Shown here one piece after another: positions 1 through 6,426 of a stretch of DNA of 7,501 bases. The stretch is from a bacterium (GTDB lineage Bacteria; Cyanobacteriota; Vampirovibrionia; Obscuribacterales; Obscuribacteraceae), in contig JAUIJG010000266.1 in assembly GCA_030431355.1 (NCBI GenBank), positions 1 to 7,501 on the forward strand. The letters are read 5' to 3'. Within the stretch, counting starts at the first letter, position 1. The number at the start of each line of letters is the position of its first letter. The notes under the pieces were generated by a model. It had not been told where the DNA came from and did not search any database. It worked only from the letters and a program-made list of their open reading frames with translations. The position numbers were made by a program, and so were the translations under genes.

Positions 1-581
1 GAGAGCGTCTGACCGGTGGTCAGATGACCATAGTCGAAGCTGTTATTAAAATTGAAAGACCACATGCAGAAGAGAACCGATGAGAGAATTCCGAGAGGAA
101 GCGACCGCAGTGCCAGGGCAGACAGGATAGTTCCACCGCCCCAGAGCAAGAGCCCATCTGCAAAGTGGGTATCTATGTTGAACATCTGCGAGATAAGCCA
201 GATGGCAGCGCCGTAGAACAGCCCGCCCAAGAGAAGCAACGCATCTCCCAACCGGGGACGATTTGCCTTGCCGAAACGCAAGCGCCATCCGGTGTAGTTG
301 GCCACAGCTATGGCGACAAGAATAAGCAATAGTTTCAGCCCAACGGCCATCACGTGCCAGTTGGAAGCCAGGAACAGTATTACTCCGAGCCCTATCAAGA
401 TAGCGCCTATGATGCTTAAAGCACCGGAAATATTAGGACCTTTCTCCACATCCGGGTATAGCGCCCGCAACTTCTCCGCCAGTTCAAGATCTACTATTCC
501 AGCATCGAACCAGCTGTTGATCTCATTTGCCACCAGCTTTCGCTGTTTTCTATTTAAGTGATGAAAACTGGTCTGTTCCAT
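1..581 (-). CDS. DUF2157 family membrane protein (N-terminal part, runs off left edge)
   Basis: My reading of the minus strand from the ATG at 579-581 stays open to the window edge and gives 193 residues; the C-terminus is missing. Residues 1-50 are a soluble, charged N-terminus with the feel of a small helical domain (HHLNRKQRKL, then a region rich in Leu, Glu and Asp). Hydrophobic segments follow at about 53-73, 77-97, 112-131 and 142-176 (probably two helices). The stretches IGAILIGLGVILFLASNW and LLLLGGLFYGAAIWLISQMF are characteristic of DUF2157 predicted membrane proteins, whose function is not known. The ATG is preceded by AGGGGGA (591-597) at a spacing of 9 nt, a plausible ribosome-binding site that supports this start. 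It lies 115 bp downstream of the PAS-like ORF in the same direction, so it may be the last gene of the kinase operon or have its own promoter; I see no convincing -35/-10 pair. The family call is from recalled sequence style, with fairly high confidence. Confidence 0.8.
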   Translation of the reverse strand, partial: MEQTSFHHLNRKQRKLVANEINSWFDAGIVDLELAEKLRALYPDVEKGPNISGALSIIGAILIGLGVILFLASNWHVMAVGLKLLLILVAIAVANYTGWRLRFGKANRPRLGDALLLLGGLFYGAAIWLISQMFNIDTHFADGLLLWGGGTILSALALRSLPLGILSSVLFCMWSFNFNNSFDYGHLTTGQTL

Positions 582-668
582 AATAAGGAATCCCCCTGAC
601 GGCAGTTTGCCTGCTTAAGCGCACAATTCAAGGTTAGTCTTTTGGCGAACTCCTATGGTGGAACCGCA

Positions 669-686
669 AACAGTTTTTGAACTGTT
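669..686. other. Small inverted repeat (7-bp stem, 4-nt loop)
   Basis: The stretch AACAGTT-TTTG-AACTGTT is a perfect 7-bp inverted repeat in the gap between the PAS-like ORF and the DUF2157 gene. It starts 10 bp after the PAS-like stop codon. The stem is A+T-rich and no run of U follows on the minus-strand transcript, so it is a poor rho-independent terminator. It could be a weak terminator, an operator for the DUF2157 gene, or chance. Confidence 0.3.
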
Positions 687-696
687 AGAGCCTCTT

Positions 697-1215
697 CTAG
701 GAAGCGCGCCTTTGCCTGTTTGCGTCGGAGCTGCAGTCTGAGCTGTAAATAATCGCGCACTCAAAGCGAAATGGTTCAAGGCTCTCCGTGAGAACTAACC
801 TTGCCGCCACCTCGACTCCGTGGACAGTTCGCAGTGAGACCCAGTGACAATGCCCTCGGTCACCTTTTCGAAACGAATCTAGAAGATCCGGAGTTTCTCC
901 GGAAAGCAAATCTTTCAGGGTAACTGGCTTCGATAAGGTTCTATCTGTCAGGCCCAGCAGTGAACGGGAATAGTCATCGATCTGCTTCAGATGGCCCTGG
1001 TAGTCAAAGGAGAGCTGACCAACCGGAAGGTCTTCCATCATACTGTGCATATGATGAACGCTGGCGGCAAGAAGAAGCTCGCTCAACTCCCGCTGCCGAC
1101 AAAGATGTTCGGCGGTTGCGTTTACGGCGGCGATAAAGGAGGAGGATGCGTTCATTAGAATGGTGCGGAACGAAAGCACAGTGAGACCACCGGCGCCACC
1201 ATAGTTGAAAAGCAC
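697..1215 (-). CDS. PAS-like domain protein, possibly a 5'-truncated remnant
   Basis: An ORF of 172 codons from a GTG at 1213-1215 to TAG at 697-699. Residues 17-58 look like a long amphipathic helix. Residues 59-160 resemble a PAS domain: MMEDLPVGQLSFDYQGHLK is the typical 'xLPVGxLxxDxxGxI' opening of a PAS beta hairpin, followed by a Leu-rich helical part and strands near VSLRTVHGVEVAARLVL. No output domain (histidine kinase, GGDEF, cyclase) follows. The start is uncertain: no good ribosome-binding site precedes the GTG, and the frame is open without ATG, GTG or TTG all the way back to position 1380, directly in phase with the stop of kinase A. The extra 55 codons read as plausible protein (for example FHEIATNQGNIEATILKK). 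It may therefore be the C-terminal remnant of a larger sensor gene whose front was lost, a readthrough extension of kinase A, or a small PAS protein with a rare start. The PAS assignment is by pattern only. Confidence 0.45.
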   Translation of the reverse strand: MLFNYGGAGGLTVLSFRTILMNASSSFIAAVNATAEHLCRQRELSELLLAASVHHMHSMMEDLPVGQLSFDYQGHLKQIDDYSRSLLGLTDRTLSKPVTLKDLLSGETPDLLDSFRKGDRGHCHWVSLRTVHGVEVAARLVLTESLEPFRFECAIIYSSDCSSDANRQRRAS

Positions 1216-1331
1216 CGGCCCAGTCGTTATGCGAGCTAATCGGACGAGAACCGACTTCTTGAGGATTGTGGCTTCTATATTCCCCTGGTTCGTGGCAATT
1301 TCGTGAAATACTCCGCTACCAGCTCCAGCAA

Positions 1332-1347
1332 ATTCTTCCTGAAGAAT
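1332..1347. other. Short palindrome downstream of the kinase A stop codon
   Basis: ATTCTTC-CT-GAAGAAT is a perfect 7-bp inverted repeat with a 2-nt centre (or 6 bp with a 4-nt loop), beginning 33 nt after the kinase A stop in the minus-strand transcript. It is A+T-rich, has no following U-tract and lies inside the open frame 697-1380, so it is unlikely to be a terminator. A protein-binding palindrome or a weak mRNA hairpin are alternatives. Confidence 0.25.
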
Positions 1348-1380
1348 GAAAGTTAGGAAACGATGCCCTCTGGCAAGAAC

Positions 1381-3768
1381 CTAGTCTGAGGACTCGATGA
1401 AGTCGGTTAACTCAGAATATGGCTCTATTGGCTTATCCGTAACGATGGAAAGAGAGGTGCCTTTCAGACTCACAAGCTTTGCTATTGCCTCTTCTGACAC
1501 GTTTGAACAGCCGTGAATGATGAGACTCTTCAATGCCTTACACTCCGCCAGGCGAACTATCGATTTGTCAGTAAATTTAGCCCATCTGAAAGCGAGAGAA
1601 TCTATCGACTTCTGCCGAACAATGGCTTCCATATCTTTGTCATTCAGGGGAAGACCCGCCAAATTCAAATGCTTGAAATTTCTACAATCTTGCAAAATGT
1701 ATCCCAACCTTCCGGGCTTCATCGGCAAATATTGAATATTCAAAACAGTCAACTCTTTATGCTTCGCTGTTATGGGAACGACAGACTCAGCATCTAACTT
1801 CTTGCAGTATCCAACGGTCAGAATCTTTATCTCCTTCAGATCCGCTAGCTTGCTCAACGAAGATGGCGTGATGGTGGTGGCATTCAAAAAGATACTGCTA
1901 AGACTTCTGCAACTCAACAATGTGCTTACATCTTCAGACGACACCGGTAGACCATCCAATCTTATGGAATGCAATTTAGACAACCCATGAAGATGAGTCA
2001 TGTCTCCTGCCTTTAATTTGCCGCATTCAGACAAATCCAGACTGGTCAAAGTGGGAATCTCTCTGATGAATTTGATGGCATCACCAGTAATATCTGTTTC
2101 AGCTAAGCAAAGAGACCTGAGAGGAGTAACCTTAAGATGTCTCAAGCAGTCATCATCTATCTTCGCGCTAGCCAAATAGAGCTTATGTATCGGCAGTTTT
2201 GCCATTTCTGAAAAACTATCACAATCAATATTAAAGTCACGCAAACACAACCTGTCATATGGCTCTATGGACCGCTTTTTTCTATACTTGCTCTTCAGGT
2301 CATCAACTACAAATTTCAGGATATTTTTGTTCGATTTAACTGTTCCACCTTCCATCCTCGGCAAGTAGTAGACCCCATCTTCGAACTTCATTGATCCATA
2401 AACAATTCGACCTGGCGACACTACTGTCGCTTCTCTCTCCGTCTCATCAGGCGTCGACTTATTTCCGGGAGAACTAAAAGCGAATAAGAGTCCTATCAGA
2501 AGAATCATACTCAGACAGCCGGCTAAGAGCCAAACAATGATATTGGAATTTTTGCTCTGACTATGACTTTTCTCAACAACAATTTCACTCTCTAATCTAT
2601 CCTCTTCAGCACTCCCTAAAGCAACAAGAGCCTCTTTGAATTCGATCATAGAATTAAACCGGTCTTCCGGAGACTTTTCCATTGCTTTGCGCAATAGCTG
2701 ATTAACTCTTGCATTTAAAGAGGAATGTTCGTCTGGATTCACCTTCGGCATGTCTTCTTCGCTATGCAATCTCAAAAGCTCAAGGGGATCTTCCGCGTCG
2801 AAAGGTGGCTTTCCGGACAGAGCCTCATACAACACACAGCCGAGCGAATAAACTTCGGAACGCCTATCATATGGCAACCCTCTCCCTTGATCGGGGCTCA
2901 TATAGGCAGGAGTACCGACAAGGGTTCGCCCCTGCACAATCGTTGTATCCTGGGAGACCCCTGCCACAGAAGCCACTCCAAAATCAATGAGCATGACTTC
3001 CGCATCTTCTATACTCATACCGGTCAAAATAATGTTTTCTGGTTTGATATCTCGATGAAAAATTCGAAGTTTATGGGCATACTCAAGGGCGTCACAGAGC
3101 TGTGAGAATATCTTGCCTGCCTCGGAAACGCTGAGCGTATTCTCTTTGGCCAAGTAATCTTTAAGCGTCACTCCAGGCGCGAAATCGAGTACCATATATG
3201 GTGCTCCGTCTTCCGTACAACCAAAGTCAAGGATGCGAACTATGTTGGGGTGATCTAGCTTGGAAGTCGTGCGGGCCTCGTTTTGGAAGTCCACAGCTTG
3301 GGCGGCATCAATTACTTTTAAAACTTTTACGGCTACTCTCTTTCCCAAAAGTCTGTCTTTTGCTAAATATACCTCCCCATTGGCGCCGGAGCCGAGAGCA
3401 TAGAAAGGTATATAGCGCTTCACCGGGAACCGGTCAGCCGATAAATTCAACTCTTCCGACTCTAGCTCATCTATCTCAAAGCCGTCGAATACCCGGGAGA
3501 AAAACTCTCTGGCTTCTTGCCGAGCTATTGGCTCCGGACTCTTACAGTTACATACTTGAGAGCGAAAAATGAACTGGGTAAAACTTCCCTTACGCCCCGC
3601 TCCTATCCTCTTGTGACAATGGGAGCAAATATCGACAAACTCTCCGCTCTCCAAAATCTCTCCGGCAAAATCGCATTGACAAACAGAGATGAACTGGGTG
3701 AGACTGCCAGAACCATCGACGGTTTTAGGCAGTCCGCACAATCGGCATTGCGATGGAGTAGAATTCAA
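1381..3768 (-). CDS. Transmembrane Ser/Thr kinase with twin Cys4 N-terminus and external leucine-rich repeats (kinase A)
   Basis: A 795-residue Hanks-type protein kinase. Residues 8-75 hold two Cys4 units (C8, C11, C30, C32 and C48, C51, C73, C75), each with a TQFI motif, likely metal-binding. The kinase domain spans about 119-385: Gly-rich loop GSGANGEV (126-133), Lys148 in VAVKVL, Glu164, catalytic HRDIKPEN with Asp240, DFG with Asp262, and the activation segment ending GTPAYMSPDQ. All core catalytic residues are present, so it should be active. The usual APE-type Glu is Asp293, and the usual Asp of subdomain IX is Glu305. One membrane helix lies at about 409-431. The segment after it (455-505) leads into leucine-rich repeats at about 505-775 of the Cys-containing type (for example LTSLDLSECGKL). 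With the kinase inside, the repeats face outward. The start is a TTG with AAGGA 8 nt upstream; no ATG fits. It follows its paralogue by 17 bp, so it is surely co-transcribed. The ligand and kinase substrates are unknown. Confidence 0.92.
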   Translation of the reverse strand: MNSTPSQCRLCGLPKTVDGSGSLTQFISVCQCDFAGEILESGEFVDICSHCHKRIGAGRKGSFTQFIFRSQVCNCKSPEPIARQEAREFFSRVFDGFEIDELESEELNLSADRFPVKRYIPFYALGSGANGEVYLAKDRLLGKRVAVKVLKVIDAAQAVDFQNEARTTSKLDHPNIVRILDFGCTEDGAPYMVLDFAPGVTLKDYLAKENTLSVSEAGKIFSQLCDALEYAHKLRIFHRDIKPENIILTGMSIEDAEVMLIDFGVASVAGVSQDTTIVQGRTLVGTPAYMSPDQGRGLPYDRRSEVYSLGCVLYEALSGKPPFDAEDPLELLRLHSEEDMPKVNPDEHSSLNARVNQLLRKAMEKSPEDRFNSMIEFKEALVALGSAEEDRLESEIVVEKSHSQSKNSNIIVWLLAGCLSMILLIGLLFAFSSPGNKSTPDETEREATVVSPGRIVYGSMKFEDGVYYLPRMEGGTVKSNKNILKFVVDDLKSKYRKKRSIEPYDRLCLRDFNIDCDSFSEMAKLPIHKLYLASAKIDDDCLRHLKVTPLRSLCLAETDITGDAIKFIREIPTLTSLDLSECGKLKAGDMTHLHGLSKLHSIRLDGLPVSSEDVSTLLSCRSLSSIFLNATTITPSSLSKLADLKEIKILTVGYCKKLDAESVVPITAKHKELTVLNIQYLPMKPGRLGYILQDCRNFKHLNLAGLPLNDKDMEAIVRQKSIDSLAFRWAKFTDKSIVRLAECKALKSLIIHGCSNVSEEAIAKLVSLKGTSLSIVTDKPIEPYSELTDFIESSD
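3559..3581 (-). repeat. 23-bp exact repeat, copy in kinase A
   Basis: Identical over 23 bp to 5961-5983 in kinase B. It encodes the TQFIFRS core of the second Cys4 unit, next to its last Cys pair. It is a paralogue signature inside coding sequence, not a mobile repeat; the same codons are kept where flanking codons differ. Confidence 0.7.
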
Positions 3769-3776
3769 ATCATCGA

Positions 3777-3781
3777 TCCTT
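3777..3781 (-). promoter_or_regulatory. Ribosome-binding site for kinase A (TTG start)
   Basis: The minus strand reads AAGGA in the 17-bp gap after the kinase B stop (TAG, 3786-3788), 8 nt before the TTG at 3766-3768. This decides the non-ATG start. An ATG at 3771-3773 lies only 3 nt after AAGGA but reads ATG ATT TGA, a two-codon frame whose stop overlaps the TTG; it may be chance or could affect initiation. The close spacing suggests translational coupling to kinase B. Confidence 0.6.
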
Positions 3782-3785
3782 AAAT

Positions 3786-6224
3786 CTACTCCGCTCCAAA
3801 GAACTCGGAAAAACTCTCCATCTTTTGTTGGATACCCGTGGAGTTTGGCGTGTTCGCCACCAGCAATTTTATATTTGGGTTGCGCATCTGAAGTTTCTTC
3901 AATCCCTTCGAAGTCAGGTTTGGACAGTTATGAATCAGTAACTCCTTCAAATTGCTTTTATCATACAACAAAGTCAAAGTAGCATCAGAAATAGTGGCAT
4001 TGCTAAGGGTCAAGGATTTCAAATTCTTGTTGTATTTTAAGATCTTCAGATCCCCATCATTCACCGGTATACCGAATAAATTCAACCCGGTCAAACTGGT
4101 GCATCCTTCTAACAATACACCCACTTGACCTCCAGTCAAATTCAGATATCCAATATTAAGGCTCCTGATATCCGGGAACTTCCGAGTCAGTCTGTTTACG
4201 GAATCGAAACCTATGTTTTTGCAGCCGGCCACATTTATCTCTTCCACGCGAGGCAGAGTGCAAATTGCATCTATGGCGCGTCCGGTGATAGCGGTTCCTT
4301 CCAGATCCAGCGCTCTTAGACTCTTACATAACACTATCTGCTCCACAGCTCTATCGGATATGGCGGTGCCACCAACTTTGATTTTCTGAATTGATCTAAG
4401 ACGGGTTAAGTTGCCGAATGAATCATCATCCACACCCGGACAAGTGTTCAGGTCCAGTTTATTGAGAGCCCCGATTGCATAGACATTATCCAGGTCCTTG
4501 TTTGTGAACTTTACTCTCCCCAAGAAAAGCTCCTGAAGAGGCATATTTACAAGATACGCAAGATTATCTCCTTTCACAGTTGAATGTTCTAAGTTGAGGG
4601 TCGTTAGAGGAACTTTAGCCAGATACTTCAATCCGGAACCATCAATTTGAGCACCGGCCAAGGACAATCTTCTAAGGACCATAGCATCCCTGGGCGAACT
4701 ATTGATCATACGATTCAAATCACGAGCCACCACAGCTAGTGATGCATCAGTAATAGTTCCTGATACAGGCTTGGGTCTAACAGCAACTTTAGAGTCGATT
4801 TTGGCACGCCCATAGACGAATTTCACAGGCCTAGATTTTACATTTGCCTCTGCAATTCCTCCTGAACTTTGAGGCTGGTGAACCATTAGATACCAGAAAG
4901 CGCACCCTAGAAAAAAGGCAGCAAGGGAGAGAACCGCCGCCACTCCATAGAAAACACTCGCCTCCGAGTCACCATAAACCTGCTCAAAATTGGTTCCTGA
5001 ACCGGCGAGACTGAGGGGCACTGACAGAAGCGCCTCTTCAAGCTCTTCCATAGACTGAAAGCGAAGGTCAGGATCCTTTGCCAGGCACTGGCGCAAAAGT
5101 GCGGACAGTTCTTTCGGCACAGGTCCATCGACATCAAGTTCGGGAGGATCATCTTCTGCATGCTGGCGCAGAATCTCCAGACTCTCTTCCCCCACAAAGG
5201 GCGGTTTCCCGGATAAAGCTTCAAAAATCACACAGCCCAGAGAATAGATCTCGGAACGCCTGTCATAGGCTCCGCCATGAACCTGATCCGGGCTCATATA
5301 GGCAGGTGTTCCTGCTATGGTTTTACCCTGTACGATGGTCGGTTCCTGGTTCACTTGCTTGGTGCGAGCGACACCAAAATCGATCAATTTAACCCTGGCA
5401 TCGGCAATACTCTCTCCGGTCAGCAAGATATTGCTGGGCTTCAAATCCCGGTGAAAAATCTCATTTTCATGGGCATAGGAGAGCGCCTGGCACAACTGGA
5501 TAAAGACTGGTAAAGCCTGATGATAGGGTAACTTTCCTTTCTCTTTCAAATACACGTCCAGGCTGACACTGGGCTTGTACCCGAGCACCATATACGGAGC
5601 CCCTCCCTCGGTACATCCGAAATCAAAAATTTTGATGATGTTTGGATGATCCAATACCGAGGTAGCCCTCGCTTCATTCTGAAAATCTATCGCTTGCCTG
5701 TCATCCACAGAGTTCAGGACTTTGACCGCCACACGCTTTTTCAGTACTCGGTCCTTAGCAAGATAAACAGTTCCACTGGCGCCTCTACCCAGGACCAGGT
5801 ATGGAATGTATCTCTCCAGGGGAAAACTCTCCTCATCCAACTCCAGAACCGGAGCATCCTCCAGCTCCGCCTCCACTTTGAAGCCTTCGAACACCTCGGA
5901 AAAATACTCTTGCTGCGCTTCTTTGCGCAGAGGTCGGGGCACGGAACACCCGCACAGCTCAGAGCGAAAAATGAACTGGGTAAGACTGCCCCGGCGCCCT
6001 TGCCCGATTCGCTTTCCGCAGGAGGCGCAAACATCTACAATATTGATCCCGACGGCTCCGGCTGCAGCGGACCTGATACTCTTTGTTTTCAGACAATTGC
6101 AGACAGAAATATACTGGGTAATTCTGCCGGAGCTTGAACTACTTCTGGGTAATCCGCAAACTGGGCATGTCTCCGCTTGCCCGGAATTTATCCGCTCTTC
6201 CGCATTTGACATAACTGAAATCAA
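3786..6224 (-). CDS. Transmembrane Ser/Thr kinase with twin Cys4 N-terminus and external leucine-rich repeats (kinase B)
   Basis: An 812-residue paralogue of kinase A with the same domain order. Cys4 units: C20, C23, C42, C44 and C66, C69, C91, C93, separated by a longer Ala/Gly-rich linker than in A. Kinase domain about 139-400: GRGASGTV loop (146-153), Lys168, Glu184, HRDLKPSN with Asp260, DFG with Asp282, activation segment TIVQGKTIAGTPAYMSPDQ. As in A, Asp313 replaces the APE-type Glu and Glu325 the subdomain IX Asp. The hinge reads MVLGYKPS, with Gly215 where an acidic residue is usual. A membrane helix lies at about 424-448, then a linker with KFVYG and leucine-rich repeats at about 516-792, including a textbook Cys-type repeat (LKELLIHNCPNLTSKGLKKL). 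Kinase inside and repeats outside is the expected topology. The start is uncertain: TTG at 6222-6224 has AAGG 11 nt upstream, while the in-frame ATG at 6210-6212 (residue 5) has no clear site. It is the first gene of the minus-strand cluster, diverging from kinase C. It probably phosphorylates Ser/Thr of unknown targets in response to an external signal. Confidence 0.92.
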   Translation of the reverse strand: MISVMSNAEERINSGQAETCPVCGLPRSSSSSGRITQYISVCNCLKTKSIRSAAAGAVGINIVDVCASCGKRIGQGRRGSLTQFIFRSELCGCSVPRPLRKEAQQEYFSEVFEGFKVEAELEDAPVLELDEESFPLERYIPYLVLGRGASGTVYLAKDRVLKKRVAVKVLNSVDDRQAIDFQNEARATSVLDHPNIIKIFDFGCTEGGAPYMVLGYKPSVSLDVYLKEKGKLPYHQALPVFIQLCQALSYAHENEIFHRDLKPSNILLTGESIADARVKLIDFGVARTKQVNQEPTIVQGKTIAGTPAYMSPDQVHGGAYDRRSEIYSLGCVIFEALSGKPPFVGEESLEILRQHAEDDPPELDVDGPVPKELSALLRQCLAKDPDLRFQSMEELEEALLSVPLSLAGSGTNFEQVYGDSEASVFYGVAAVLSLAAFFLGCAFWYLMVHQPQSSGGIAEANVKSRPVKFVYGRAKIDSKVAVRPKPVSGTITDASLAVVARDLNRMINSSPRDAMVLRRLSLAGAQIDGSGLKYLAKVPLTTLNLEHSTVKGDNLAYLVNMPLQELFLGRVKFTNKDLDNVYAIGALNKLDLNTCPGVDDDSFGNLTRLRSIQKIKVGGTAISDRAVEQIVLCKSLRALDLEGTAITGRAIDAICTLPRVEEINVAGCKNIGFDSVNRLTRKFPDIRSLNIGYLNLTGGQVGVLLEGCTSLTGLNLFGIPVNDGDLKILKYNKNLKSLTLSNATISDATLTLLYDKSNLKELLIHNCPNLTSKGLKKLQMRNPNIKLLVANTPNSTGIQQKMESFSEFFGAE
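5961..5983 (-). repeat. 23-bp exact repeat, copy in kinase B
   Basis: The partner of 3559-3581. A further near-copy, around 3686-3708, lies in the first Cys4 unit of kinase A (ATGAACTGGG shared on the plus strand), so the TQFI-coding DNA recurs in at least three of the four units. Confidence 0.7.
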
Positions 6225-6245
6225 AGAAACACTAACCTTACTTTG

Positions 6246-6251
6246 ATTATG
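6246..6251 (-). promoter_or_regulatory. Possible -10 element for the kinase B operon
   Basis: The minus strand reads CATAAT, one base from TATAAT, about 20 bp ahead of the kinase B start. No good -35 box is visible 16-18 bp upstream, and the implied transcription start would leave almost no leader, so this is a weak call. Confidence 0.25.
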
Positions 6252-6401
6252 CCAGAGATATGGGATTTTGTACTATGCGCCGTCGCAGACCAGGGGAGCC
6301 CTTAGCCCTAAACTGTTATAGGGCATGGGATTCAAGGCAAAGTACTGATAGCGACGACAATCTAGAGACCAATAAGCATTCTTACAAACGGGAAAGTAAA
6401 A

Positions 6402-6407
6402 TATATA
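6402..6407 (+). promoter_or_regulatory. Possible -10 element for kinase C
   Basis: TATATA in an A+T-rich run, 19 bp before the kinase C start. CTTACA at 6381-6386 is a partial -35 match (4 of 6) but the spacing is only 15 bp (17 bp if the -10 is read as TATAGG at 6404). Speculative. Confidence 0.25.
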
Positions 6408-6414
6408 GGGTGAT

Positions 6415-6420
6415 GAAAGG
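6415..6420 (+). promoter_or_regulatory. Ribosome-binding site for kinase C
   Basis: GAAAGG ends 6 nt before the ATG at 6427-6429. This selects that ATG over the upstream ATG at 6413, which lies in a different frame. Confidence 0.6.
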
Positions 6421-6426
6421 TTCCTT

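Larger units (their letters stand above)
6225..6426. promoter_or_regulatory. Divergent intergenic region between kinase B and kinase C
   Basis: About 200 bp without a convincing gene, placed so that it must carry the promoters for both directions. A 6-bp inverted repeat GCCCTA-AACTGTTA-TAGGGC at 6305-6324 sits near the middle and could be an operator or a weak hairpin. Both ends are A+T-richer than the middle, as expected for promoters. ORFs crossing it in either direction lack coding character. Confidence 0.5.

Noticed and set aside
46..288. 80-residue minus-strand ORF
   Set aside because: It is an out-of-frame shadow of the DUF2157 gene, whose own frame gives clean membrane helices.
669..686. 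Hairpin as a rho-independent terminator
   Set aside because: The stem is A+T-rich and no U-tract follows in the minus-strand transcript.
2709..3105. Plus-strand ORFs opposite the kinase A catalytic domain
   Set aside because: They are antisense to conserved kinase motifs and have no recognisable domain or ribosome site.
5646..6246. Overlapping plus-strand ORFs (up to 163 residues) opposite kinase B
   Set aside because: They are antisense shadows; the minus frame encodes the Cys4 units and kinase loop.
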